Shown here one piece after another: positions 15,575-23,535 of a stretch of DNA of 64,000 nucleotides; positions within the stretch are counted from its first letter, which is position 1, and each line of letters starts with the position of its first letter. The position numbers were made by a program, and so were the translations under genes. The DNA is from Methylobacteriaceae bacterium. GTDB taxonomy: Bacteria; Pseudomonadota; Alphaproteobacteria; Rhizobiales; Beijerinckiaceae. The notes below the pieces were generated by a model that had not been told where the DNA came from, made no database searches, and was given only the letters and a program-made list of their open reading frames with translations. The stretch covers positions 53,570-117,569 of the forward strand of contig CANEZL010000011.1 in assembly GCA_947444195.1 (NCBI GenBank). The letters are read 5' to 3'.

Positions 15575-16417
15575 ATGAACAAGCTCGCGACGTCCCTGAT
15601 CGCCCTCGCCGCCTTCGCGGGCGGGGCCCACGCGGCGGATCTGCCGCGCCGCGCCGCGCCGCCGGTGTTCGCGCCGGTGCCCGTCTTCACCTGGACGGGG
15701 TTCTATCTCGGCGTCAACGCGGGCTACGCCTTCGAGGGCCGGACCAGCTTCCGCACCTTCAACGACGCGACGCCCGGCGCCTCCGCCCTCGGCGTTCCGG
15801 GCTCGCGGCCGCCCCTCGCCACGGCGCGGACGGAGGGCGTCACCGCGGGCGGCCAGGTCGGCTACAACTATCAGTTCACCCCGGGTTCCGGCGTCGTGGT
15901 CGGCATCGAGGCCGATGCCGCCTACACCGATCTCGTGGGCGGCACCGCCGTCATCCTCACGAACCCGGCCAACGGCGTCGCGCGGCTCTCCACCTTCCGC
16001 AGCCAGCTCGATTTCCTGGGCACCGTTCGCGGCCGCATCGGCTACGCCTTCGACCGTGTCCTCGTCTACGGCACCGGCGGCCTCGCCTACGGCGACCTGC
16101 GCACCGCGACGGTGTTCTACCAGGGCACCGCGGTGGATACCCCCCTGAACTACGTGGGCGCCCGCTCGAACATCGATCTCGGCTACGCGGTCGGAGGCGG
16201 CATCGAGTACGCCCTGCCCACCGATTCGTTCCTAAACGTGTTCCGCTCCAGCGCCGTCACGGTCAAGGTCGAGGCGCTGTACTACGATCTCGGCAGCCGG
16301 AACGTGCCGGTCGCCTCGATCGGCGTGCCGGGCACGGTGGGAGCCTATGGCGGCCAGGTGAGCACCGACGGGGTCCTGGCCCGGGCGGGCCTGAACTTCA
16401 AGTTCGGAACCTTCTGA
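15575..16417 (+). CDS. Outer membrane beta-barrel protein (Omp25/31-like porin family)
   Basis: 280 residues. A signal peptide (1-20, cleavage after GGAHA) precedes ADLPRRA and the family motif FTWTGFYLGVNAGYAF near 44-59. Alternating beta strands follow (GGQVGYNYQF, GVVVGIEADAAYTDL, LDFLGTVRGRIGYAF), and the chain ends with LNFKFGTF, a C-terminal Phe recognised by the Bam machinery. Such proteins are abundant outer-membrane proteins of Hyphomicrobiales; the cargo is unknown. A CtrA-type site lies about 107 bp upstream of its start. Confidence 0.88.
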   Translation: MNKLATSLIALAAFAGGAHAADLPRRAAPPVFAPVPVFTWTGFYLGVNAGYAFEGRTSFRTFNDATPGASALGVPGSRPPLATARTEGVTAGGQVGYNYQFTPGSGVVVGIEADAAYTDLVGGTAVILTNPANGVARLSTFRSQLDFLGTVRGRIGYAFDRVLVYGTGGLAYGDLRTATVFYQGTAVDTPLNYVGARSNIDLGYAVGGGIEYALPTDSFLNVFRSSAVTVKVEALYYDLGSRNVPVASIGVPGTVGAYGGQVSTDGVLARAGLNFKFGTF

Positions 16418-16430
16418 TCGGGAAGCCCTG

Positions 16431-17735
16431 TCAGCCGTCCTGCATGGCGGCGAGCTTCATCTGCGCCACGAAGGGGTCGAGCACGGCGAGGGTGCGCGCC
16501 ACCGCCCCCTCGAACGGGCGCAGCGCCCCCTGGCCGGCGCCGGCGACGGCCCGGACCCGGGCCGGGCTCGCCAGAAGGTCGCCGAGCGTGGCGGCGAGCT
16601 CGCCGCCGTTGTCGACGGCGAGCGCCCCGCCCGCCGCGTCGAGGGCCCGGTAGACCTCCGCGAAGTTCTGGGTGTGGGGGCCGTGCAGCACGGCGGTGTC
16701 GAGGCGCAGGGGCTCGATGGGGTTCTGGCCGCCGCGCGGCACCAGGGAGCCGCCGAGGAAGGCGACCTGGGCGAGGCGGTAGAACAGGCCGAGTTCGCCC
16801 ACCGTGTCCGCCACGTAGACGGCGACGCCCGGGTTCGGCCGCCCCCCGGCCGAGCGCCGGGCGCTGCGCAGGCCGGCCGCCCCCGCCGCCGCCGCGGCCT
16901 CGCCCCCGCGCTGGGGATGGCGCGGGGCGAGGATGGTGAGGAGGTCGGGGAAGCGGCCCGCCAGCCGGGCATGGGCCTCCACCGCCGCCGCCTCCTCGCC
17001 CGCATGGGTGCTCGCCGCCACCCAGACCGGGCGCTCCCCGATCATCGCGCCGAGATAGGCGAGCTGCTGCCGGTCGGCGGGGGGCACGGCGGCGTCGTAT
17101 TTCAGGTTCCCCGCCACGCTCACCCGCGGCGCGCCGAGACGGGCGAAGCGGGCGGCGTCCTCCGGGGTCTGCGCGAGGCAGATCGCGATGCGCGCGAGGA
17201 GCGCCGCGGCGGTACGCGGGGAGCGCTCCCAGCCCCGGAACGAGCGCTCCGACATGCGGCCGTTGACGAGGATCAGCGGGATGGCGCGCTCGTGCAGCCC
17301 GACGATCACGTTGGGCCAGATCTCGGATTCGGCCACCAGCGCGAGGTCCGGCTGCCAATGCCCGAGGAAGCGCCCGACCCAGCGCGGGGCGTCCAGGGGC
17401 ATGTACTGGTGCACGGCGCCGGCGGGCAGGCGGCTGCCGATGAGGTCGGCCGCCGTGCGCGTGCCCGTGGTGACCAGCACCGAGAAGCCGCGCGCGATCA
17501 TGCCCTCCACGAGGCCGACGAGGGAGAGCACCTCGCCCACGCTCGCCCCGTGCATCCAGATCAGCGGGCCGACGGGGCGCGCGCGCCCGGCGAGGCCCCG
17601 GCGCTCGGGCAGGCGGCGGGGATCCTCCTTGCCGCGGCGCGCCCGCCACGCGAGCAGGCCCGCCACCGCGGGCTCGCCGAGGCTCAGGCCCATCCGGTAG
17701 GCGCGGAGCGGCAGGGTGAGGGGAGGCGCCCTCAC
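16431..17735 (-). CDS. waaA: 3-deoxy-D-manno-octulosonic acid (Kdo) transferase
   Basis: 434 residues. It adds Kdo to lipid IVA at the inner membrane. Family features: an N-terminal hydrophobic anchor (about 6-29), WMHGASVGEVLS near 60-71, PLDAPRWVGRFL, LVAESEIWPN, GNLKYD, the AASTHAGEEAA loop, LAPRHPQR, and a GGSLVPRGGQNPIEP acceptor motif. The GTG start at 17735 overlaps the stop of the DUF374 gene (GTGA). A GTG is the only reasonable start because the upstream open frame is antisense noise. It forms a two-gene operon with the acyltransferase. Confidence 0.93.
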   Translation of the reverse strand: MRAPPLTLPLRAYRMGLSLGEPAVAGLLAWRARRGKEDPRRLPERRGLAGRARPVGPLIWMHGASVGEVLSLVGLVEGMIARGFSVLVTTGTRTAADLIGSRLPAGAVHQYMPLDAPRWVGRFLGHWQPDLALVAESEIWPNVIVGLHERAIPLILVNGRMSERSFRGWERSPRTAAALLARIAICLAQTPEDAARFARLGAPRVSVAGNLKYDAAVPPADRQQLAYLGAMIGERPVWVAASTHAGEEAAAVEAHARLAGRFPDLLTILAPRHPQRGGEAAAAAGAAGLRSARRSAGGRPNPGVAVYVADTVGELGLFYRLAQVAFLGGSLVPRGGQNPIEPLRLDTAVLHGPHTQNFAEVYRALDAAGGALAVDNGGELAATLGDLLASPARVRAVAGAGQGALRPFEGAVARTLAVLDPFVAQMKLAAMQDG

Positions 17736-18469
17736 GCGGCGGCCTCGCGCCAGCGCGCGCCGACCCGGTCGGGCCGGCCCACCAGGGTGTAGGCGCGGTC
17801 GTGCACCCGGTTCATCTCGGCCTCCAGGCGCTGGCGCAGGGTCTCGAAGGCGTCCGGCTCCACCTCGCGGGGGACGTGGATCGGCTCGCCGAACACGATC
17901 GCCCCGCGCCCGAAGGGCAGGCCGAGGCAGGCCCGGTCCCAGCTGCTGAAGCGCAGGTGGCGGCTCGTCACCACCGCGACCGGCACGATCGGCCGGCCGG
18001 AGAAGCGGGCGAGCGTGAGGATGCCCGCATCCGCCCGGCGGGAGACCTTCGGCACGTCGGCGCTGAAGGCCACGATCTCCCCGGCCTTGAGCGCCTTCAG
18101 CATGGCGCGCAGGCCCTCGGCGCCGCCCTTGGCGCGGGCGTCGCGCACCGCGCGGCCGCGGGCGCCGGAGGCCCGCACCACGCGCACGCCCATCCGCGTC
18201 AGGGCGATCGTGTTGATGTTCCCGTCCGGGTTGCGCGAGATGATCGTGGCGATCCGGTCCCCGGGCCTGCGGGCGAAGGACACCATCGTGTGCTGGCCGT
18301 GCCACATGCCGGCGATGAAGGGCGTGTGCGGATCGAGCCAGGCATCGGTGTCGGCGGGCTCCACCGTGAAGCGGTTCGTGCGCCGCACGAGGCCGAGATA
18401 GCCGGCGGCGAGCAACCCGAGGAGGCCCTGGATGGCGGGCAGGCGGAGGATGCGTTTGGCGAGGTTCAT
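17732..18469 (-). CDS. DUF374 lysophospholipid acyltransferase family protein
   Basis: 245 residues. DUF374 belongs to the LPLAT superfamily. An N-terminal hydrophobic helix (about 10-28) precedes IAGMWHGQHTMVSF (the H/Q replaces the usual HxxxxD), ISRNPDGN, an FSADVPKVSRRA loop corresponding to the substrate-binding block, and GRPIVPVAV. It probably acylates a lipid A/Kdo or phospholipid substrate at the membrane; the operon with waaA points to lipopolysaccharide. Exact acceptor unknown. Confidence 0.83.
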   Translation of the reverse strand: MNLAKRILRLPAIQGLLGLLAAGYLGLVRRTNRFTVEPADTDAWLDPHTPFIAGMWHGQHTMVSFARRPGDRIATIISRNPDGNINTIALTRMGVRVVRASGARGRAVRDARAKGGAEGLRAMLKALKAGEIVAFSADVPKVSRRADAGILTLARFSGRPIVPVAVVTSRHLRFSSWDRACLGLPFGRGAIVFGEPIHVPREVEPDAFETLRQRLEAEMNRVHDRAYTLVGRPDRVGARWREAAA

Positions 18470-18625
18470 GTCACGCGTCTGAGACCCGCACCGGGGTGCG
18501 CGCCAGCCTCGAGGAGCGGGCCGAGATGATTCGGTCCGGTCGGCCCGGGCTCGGCGGGGCTGTCTAAACCCGGCCCCGGTGGCGGCGCAACCGCCCCCGG
18601 GCCGCGGACAGGGCCGCGCGGGCTT

Positions 18626-18667
18626 GTTTAGATCGATTCCAATGTATAGATTGGAATCGATCTAAAC
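18626..18667 (+). promoter_or_regulatory. Perfect 18-bp inverted repeat abutting the VIT gene's Shine-Dalgarno
   Basis: GTTTAGATCGATTCCAAT (18626-18643), spacer GTATAG, then its exact reverse complement (18650-18667). The GGAGG of the next gene starts at 18668. It could be the operator of an iron-responsive regulator (rhizobial Irr sites also begin with TTTAGA) or, if transcribed, an RNA hairpin beside the ribosome binding site. A possible -10 (TATAGA) lies in the spacer. Confidence 0.6.
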
Positions 18668-18677
18668 GGAGGCGATC

Positions 18678-19208
18678 ATGGCGACGGAGATGGACGGGGC
18701 GCTCGCGCCCGGCGACGCGGCGGAGCGGCACCGCGCCTTCGTGCTGGGCTACGTGCAGCCGGGGCTCGCCGGGCTCATCGACGGCTCGGTCTCGACCCTG
18801 GCGCCGATCTTCGCCGCCGCCTTCGCGACGCATTCAAACGGGGCGACCTTCCTCGTGGGGCTCGCCGCCTCCATCGGCGCCGGCATCAGCATGGGCTTCA
18901 CCGAGGCGCTCTCCGACGACGGGCAGGTCACGGGGCGGGGCGACCCCTGGATGCGCGGCCTCGTCTGCGGCGTCATGACCACGCTGGGCGGCCTCGGCCA
19001 CACGCTGCCCTACGCGATCCCCGACACGTGGCCGAACGCCTTCGCCCTGGCCACCGCCCTGGCGATCCTCGTGGTGGCGGTGGAACTGATGGCGATCGCG
19101 GCGATCCGCACCCGCTACATGGCCACCCCCTTCGCGCGGGCGGCCCTGCAGGTACTCCTCGGCGGCGCCCTCGTCCTCGCCACGGGCATGCTGATCGGCA
19201 GCGCCTGA
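18678..19208 (+). CDS. VIT1/CCC1-type iron or manganese transporter, MbfA-like membrane domain
   Basis: 176 residues. Five hydrophobic helices; the first carries LAGLIDGSVSTLAPIFAAAF, the Asp-containing motif of VIT-family transporters, and the second GAGISMGFTEALSDDGQ. Rhizobial MbfA exports iron and has an N-terminal ferritin-like domain plus a VIT domain; this protein has only the membrane half, so it is either a truncated relative or a stand-alone VIT protein. The start has GGAGG at a good distance. The inverted repeat just upstream fits iron-dependent control. Confidence 0.72.
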   Translation: MATEMDGALAPGDAAERHRAFVLGYVQPGLAGLIDGSVSTLAPIFAAAFATHSNGATFLVGLAASIGAGISMGFTEALSDDGQVTGRGDPWMRGLVCGVMTTLGGLGHTLPYAIPDTWPNAFALATALAILVVAVELMAIAAIRTRYMATPFARAALQVLLGGALVLATGMLIGSA

Positions 19209-19218
19209 GGATGGGGGC

Positions 19219-19240
19219 TCCGTCCGCGCTTGCGGACGGA
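19219..19240 (+). terminator. Hairpin terminator candidate after the VIT gene
   Basis: TCCGTCCGC / GCGGACGGA, a perfect 9-bp stem with a 4-nt GCTT loop, starts 10 bp after the stop. No T-tract. Confidence 0.5.
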
Positions 19241-19303
19241 TGGTCCGCCGGGCGGTTCCGCGGCCGCTGACCGAGCCCGATCCGGCCCTTCCTGCGTCCC
19301 GAA

Positions 19304-19313
19304 ATTGGAATCG
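19304..19313 (+). promoter_or_regulatory. ATTGGAATCG half-site upstream of the molybdopterin oxidoreductase
   Basis: Ten bases identical to the inner end of the right arm (18650-18659) of the inverted repeat before the VIT gene, here 94 bp upstream of the next start codon. It may mark shared regulation or be chance. Confidence 0.25.
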
Positions 19314-19397
19314 TTCGCGACTTCATGCATCCTGGGAACGGACCGAGCACGCCACCCGGAACGACAAGAAGACCGGGCGCTCGTCCACGGAGGAAAC

Positions 19398-21560
19398 ATG
19401 AACGAGATCGTCAAGCCGGACTCCCTGATCGTCGCCGAGGCCGAGAGCCTGACCGAGACCTTCTTCGGAGGCTGCCCGCACGACTGCCCCGACACCTGCT
19501 CGATGCTGTTCGACGTCAAGGACGGCCAGCTTCAGGGCGTGCGCGGCAACCCGGACCACCCGATGACCCGCGGCGGCCTCTGCGTGAAGCTGAAGGACTA
19601 CGAGAAGCGCCACTACCATCCCGACCGGCTGCTCTATCCGATGAAGCGGGTCGGCCCGAAGGGTTCGAAGCAGTTCGAGCGCATCACCTGGGACGAGGCG
19701 CTGGACACCGTCGTCACCCGCTGGAAGGCGATCATCGACCGTCACGGCCCGCAGGCCATCGCGCCCTACAGCTATCTCGGCAACCAGGGCCTCGTGCACG
19801 GGCTGAACGGCGGCGACGCCTTCTTCAACCGCATGGGCGCCACCGTCACCGAGCGCACCTTCTGCGGGGAGGGCTCCTGCACCGCGTGGCTGCTCACGGT
19901 CGGCCCGACCGCGGGCCTCGACCCGGACAGCTACATCCACTCCAAGTACATCGTCATCTGGGCCTGCAACTCGGTCAGCACCAACCTGCATCACTGGGCC
20001 ATCGTGAAGGATGCGCAGAAGAAGGGCGCCAAGGTCGTCGTCATCGACGCCTACGCCTCGCGCACCGCCAAGGCCGCCGACTGGCACATCGCGCCGAAGC
20101 CCGGCACCGACGGGGCGCTGGCCATGGCGCTGATCAACGCGATCATCGCGCAGGGGCTCGTCGATCAGGACTACGTCGACAACTACACGGTCGGCTTCGA
20201 GGAGCTGAAGGAGCGCGCCAGCACCCGCACGCCCGAATGGGCCGCCGAGATCACCGGCGTCTCGGCGGAAGACATCCGCAAACTCGCCCGGGAGATGGCG
20301 ACCGAGCAGCCGGTGGGCATCCGCATCGGCGTGGCGCTGGAGCGGCACTACGGCGGCGGCCAGACCATCCGGGCGGTCGCCTGCATCCCGGCGCTCACCG
20401 GCGCGTGGCGCCATGTCGGCGGCGGCATCACCCAGTTCGGCGTCTGGGAGCATCCCTACAAGTTCGACGTCATCTGCCGCCCGGACCTGATCCCGGAGGG
20501 CACCCGCGTCGTCTCGAACCTGCAGATCGGCCGGGCGCTCACCGGCGAGATGCAGCTCGACCCGCCGATCCTGTCGATGATGTGCTGGAACTCGAACCCC
20601 GTCACGCAGGCGCCCGAGACCGACAAGATCGTCGAGGGGCTGATGCGCGAGGACCTGTTCCTGGTCTCGGCCGAGCACTTCATCTCCGACACCGCCTCCT
20701 ACGCCGACATCCTGCTGCCGGCGACGATGGGCGCGGAGATGGAGGACATGATCCTGTCCTGGGGGCACCTCTACCTCACCTACAACACCAAGTGCGCCGA
20801 GGCGCCGGGCGAGGCCATCCCGAACAACGAGATCTTCCGCCGCTTGGCCGCGCGGCTCGGCTACGAGGAAGAGAACTTCAAGTGGACCGACTCGGAGTGC
20901 CTGGAGCACTACGTCGACTGGAACGCCCCGGCCTGCGAGGGCATCGACCTCGCCTACATGCGCGAGCACGGCTTCGCCCGCCTGAAGGTCGGCACGCCCG
21001 ACGACCGGGCGCCGCATAGGCAAGGCAACTTCCCGACGCCCACCGGCAAGTGCATGCTGAAGGTCGAGGGCGCCACGAACTTCGTCGCGCCTCCGTTCCG
21101 GCAGATGTACGAGGGCTTCCAGCCCGGCGAGGCGCTCGACCCGCTGCCCGATTATCTCGGTCCGCGCGAGTCCCACACCAACGATCCGGAACTGGCCAAG
21201 CGCTTCCCGCTCAACATCGTCTCGCCGAAAAGCCACTACTTCCTGAACTCCTGCTACGCCAACATGGAGGACAAGCAGCGGGGCCAGGGCGAGCAGTTCG
21301 TGATGATCAGCCAAGCCGACGCCGACGCCCGCGGCATCCGCGACGGCGACCGGGTCCGGGTCGCCAACGACCGCGGCGCCTTCAAGGGCGTGGCGCGCAT
21401 CACCGACGACGTGAAGGCCGGGATCGTGGTGGCGACGCTGGGCTACTGGCGCCAGCTCAACGAGGGCACGGTGAACAGCATCTCGTCGGGCGCCTTCACC
21501 GACATGGGCCACGCGCCGTCGTTCTCGGACAACCTCGTCGAGGTCTCGCGGGCGAATTGA
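19398..21560 (+). CDS. Molybdopterin-dependent oxidoreductase (formate dehydrogenase-like, single subunit)
   Basis: 720 residues. A [4Fe-4S] site (C26, C30, C34, C62: CPHDCPDTC then GGLCVK) is followed by the molybdopterin domains (FERITWDEALD; NSVSTNLHHWAIVKDAQKKG; DGALAMALINAI) and a C-terminal molydopterin dinucleotide-binding domain (LNIVSPKSHYFLNS, RVRVANDRGAFKG). C155 or C160 (TFCGEGSC) is the likely metal ligand. No Tat signal, so it is cytoplasmic. No partner Fe-S or membrane subunit is adjacent. The position and size would suit the atypical Fdh4A enzyme of Methylobacterium, but I cannot confirm that. Ribosome binding site AGGA precedes ATG 19398. Confidence 0.8.
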   Translation: MNEIVKPDSLIVAEAESLTETFFGGCPHDCPDTCSMLFDVKDGQLQGVRGNPDHPMTRGGLCVKLKDYEKRHYHPDRLLYPMKRVGPKGSKQFERITWDEALDTVVTRWKAIIDRHGPQAIAPYSYLGNQGLVHGLNGGDAFFNRMGATVTERTFCGEGSCTAWLLTVGPTAGLDPDSYIHSKYIVIWACNSVSTNLHHWAIVKDAQKKGAKVVVIDAYASRTAKAADWHIAPKPGTDGALAMALINAIIAQGLVDQDYVDNYTVGFEELKERASTRTPEWAAEITGVSAEDIRKLAREMATEQPVGIRIGVALERHYGGGQTIRAVACIPALTGAWRHVGGGITQFGVWEHPYKFDVICRPDLIPEGTRVVSNLQIGRALTGEMQLDPPILSMMCWNSNPVTQAPETDKIVEGLMREDLFLVSAEHFISDTASYADILLPATMGAEMEDMILSWGHLYLTYNTKCAEAPGEAIPNNEIFRRLAARLGYEEENFKWTDSECLEHYVDWNAPACEGIDLAYMREHGFARLKVGTPDDRAPHRQGNFPTPTGKCMLKVEGATNFVAPPFRQMYEGFQPGEALDPLPDYLGPRESHTNDPELAKRFPLNIVSPKSHYFLNSCYANMEDKQRGQGEQFVMISQADADARGIRDGDRVRVANDRGAFKGVARITDDVKAGIVVATLGYWRQLNEGTVNSISSGAFTDMGHAPSFSDNLVEVSRAN

Positions 21561-21666
21561 GAGCGTTGCACGCCGTCGAGCGAGCGGCCCGGCACACGCT
21601 GGGCCGCGTCCCGGATGCCGCTGCCGGGACGCGCGCACGATGCGACGAGGTGGCAGCCGCCCCTTC

Positions 21667-21712
21667 GCATCGTCCCGAAAGGCGGTTGCCGGCTTTCGGA
21701 AAAAGACGATGC
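21667..21712. repeat. REP-like palindrome, GCATCGTCCCGA family, copy 1
   Basis: Outer arms GCATCGTC / GACGATGC and inner arms CCGAAAG / CTTTCGG form a nested hairpin. A close relative with the same outer and inner layout is at 44881-44924. Confidence 0.6.
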
Positions 21713-21727
21713 AAAATCATTAGCCTG

Positions 21728-21764
21728 GAGCATCGTCCCGGATCCGATATCCGGGACGATGCTC
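21728..21764. repeat. Perfect 16-bp palindrome sharing the GCATCGTCCCG core
   Basis: GAGCATCGTCCCGGAT and its exact complement, with a 5-nt CCGAT loop. The arm shares GCATCGTCCCG with the neighbouring element. Could act as a terminator. Confidence 0.6.
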
Positions 21765-21953
21765 CTATGCACGGCCCGCCCTGATCGAGGCGGAACCTCG
21801 TCGGTCCCGACCCTTCCGGTCTTCTGCGCGCCGCACCGAGCGGGCCGAGAGCGGATCCGTTCGAGGTTTGCCGGGGGGCGGAAGCGGGCGGCCGATCGCG
21901 AACCGAGACGCGGCTTGACGCGGCGCCCCCGAGCCGCGATGCGCTTGCCCCCG

Positions 21954-22877
21954 ATGCCGGACGCGACGCCCTACCGACTCGCTCACCTGAGCGACCCGCA
22001 TGTGGGACCGCTCCCGCGCCCGCGCCTGCACCAGTTGCTCGGCAAGCGCGCGACGGGCTACGCCAACTGGCGCCGGGGCCGCTCGCGCAGCCACGACATG
22101 GAGATCCTGGCCGCCCTGGTGGCCGATCTGCGAGCCCAAGGCCCCGACCACGTCGCCTGCACGGGGGACCTCTGCAACATCGGCCTGCCGAGCGAGTGGG
22201 AGACGGCGCGGGTCTTCCTCGAAGCCCTGGGGCCGCCCGACGGCGTCAGCTTCGTGCCGGGCAACCACGACGCCTATGTGCGCGGCTCCCTGGAGGGGCT
22301 GCTCGCCGCCTGCGGCGGCTGGACGGCGGACGACGGGGGGCTGGCCGGCTGCTTTCCCTATCTGCGGCGGCGCGGACCCCTCGCCCTGGTGGGCCTGTCG
22401 AGCGCGATCCCGACCAAGCCCTTCGTGGCGAGCGGGCGGCTCGGCCCCGCGCAGATCGCGGCGGCGGAGGCGATCCTGCGGGCGCTCGCCACCGAGCCCG
22501 GCCGGCCCTGCCGCGTGGTGCTGATCCACCATCCGCCCCATCCGGGCGGCGCCTCGGCGGGGCGCGAACTCACCGACGCGCGGGCGTTCGCCGCCATGCT
22601 CGCCCGCACCGGGGCCGACCTCGTCCTGCACGGGCACAACCACATCGCCAGCCTCGCCCTCCTGGCGGGGCCGAACGGCGCGCGCGTGCCGGTGGTGGGG
22701 GCCGCCTCCGCCTCGGCGCGGCCGGGCGGCCACCACGCCCCCTCGGCCGCGCGGCGGGCGGCCTACATCCTCTACAGCTTCGCCGCGGAGGGCGGGCGCT
22801 ACCGCATCACCGCGCGCCAGCGCGGCCTCGAAGCCGACGGCCGGATCGCCGATCTGGGCGCGCTGGACCTGGCCTGA
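21954..22877 (+). CDS. Calcineurin-like metallophosphoesterase
   Basis: 307 residues. All five metal-binding blocks are present in order: HLSDPHVG near 10-17, TGDLCNIG near 63-70, GNHDAYVRG near 103-111, IHHPPHPGG near 189-197 and HGHNH near 222-226. Members cleave phosphodiesters such as cyclic nucleotides, UDP-diacylglucosamine (LpxH/LpxI analogues) or DNA; the substrate here is not evident. An alternative in-frame ATG at 21939 would add five residues; neither has a clear ribosome binding site. Monocistronic, flanked by repeats on both sides. Confidence 0.85.
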   Translation: MPDATPYRLAHLSDPHVGPLPRPRLHQLLGKRATGYANWRRGRSRSHDMEILAALVADLRAQGPDHVACTGDLCNIGLPSEWETARVFLEALGPPDGVSFVPGNHDAYVRGSLEGLLAACGGWTADDGGLAGCFPYLRRRGPLALVGLSSAIPTKPFVASGRLGPAQIAAAEAILRALATEPGRPCRVVLIHHPPHPGGASAGRELTDARAFAAMLARTGADLVLHGHNHIASLALLAGPNGARVPVVGAASASARPGGHHAPSAARRAAYILYSFAAEGGRYRITARQRGLEADGRIADLGALDLA

Positions 22878-22997
22878 AGGGCCGGGCGCCTCCTGCGCCA
22901 TCCCATCCACGGCTCTCCCCGCCGGAGGCAGGGCGATCGCGGATCGGGAGCAACCCTCGACGGTAGTCGAGCGAGGCGGGAGGCCCTTCTCCTGAGC

Positions 22998-23290
22998 GGG
23001 CTACGCTACGCTCACATCCCGGGCGGTCGTCTCCGCGCGCTCCCTCCCGCGCGGAACTCGGGCCTGCCCGAGTTCCCTTGGCCAAATCGGGCAGGCCCGA
23101 CTTTGGATGGGGTCGGGAGAGAAGAGCAACAGGGCAGGACAGGGCTCGGCATCGACGCCGGGCCTCTCTCGGCGGCCGGGTTCCCCTCTCCCGCCTCGCT
23201 TCAGGGGGAAGGGAGAGCCCACGGTCCTACGCGTTGTGTGAATCCTGTAGCTCTGCGGGAGAGGGGAGCGCGGCGCGGTTCGCACGCGAG
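22998..23290. repeat. Dispersed GC-rich palindromic repeat, rearranged copy (about 23.0-23.3 kb)
   Basis: GCTCGGCATCGACGCCGGGC at 23144-23163 is identical to the copy at 28892, and CACATCCCGGGCGGTCGT near 23013 is the reverse complement of that copy's right flank. Includes an 11-bp hairpin (GGAACTCGGGC-CT-GCCCGAGTTCC, 23054-23077) followed by a second CGGGCAGGCCCG hairpin that is its complement. The whole 22878-23376 gap otherwise holds no gene. Confidence 0.6.
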
Positions 23291-23376
23291 CCGGGGCTCG
23301 GTACTCGCACAGGCCAAGGGCGGCTCCATGGACTCATGGGCGGTCGCCCCGCACCGACGCGCGAGCGCGGCGCCGA

Positions 23377-23535
23377 TCAGCCCCCCGCGGTGAGCAGGCC
23401 GCTCCGCTGGCGGGCGATGCTAGCCTCGTAGCGCTCGGCCTGAAGGCGGGTGAGGCCGGAGATCAGGGCCAGGTTGCCGCGGTACACAGTATAGGTGCCG
23501 TCCTGGGTCGGGCAAACGCGGATCGTCTCGGACAT
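23377..23535 (-). CDS. Small protein of unknown function (52 residues)
   Basis: ATG at 23535 is preceded by AGGATGG at a suitable distance. The protein begins MSETIRVCPTQDGTYTVYRG and continues with NLALISGLTRLQAERYEASI before an RQRSGLL tail. No membrane segment or signal peptide; one Cys. The composition (balanced, Tyr/Thr-rich start then an amphipathic helix) and codon use look like a real gene, not a shadow. I do not recognise the family. It stands alone between a repeat array and the ThDP enzyme gene. Confidence 0.6.
   Translation of the reverse strand: MSETIRVCPTQDGTYTVYRGNLALISGLTRLQAERYEASIARQRSGLLTAGG

Larger units (their letters stand above)
21561..21953. other. 393-bp intergenic region carrying two GCATCGTCCCG hairpin elements
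   Basis: Contains the palindromic elements at 21667-21712 and 21728-21764; the rest (21780-21950) is GC-rich with no supported gene. The elements may terminate the oxidoreductase transcript. Confidence 0.5.
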
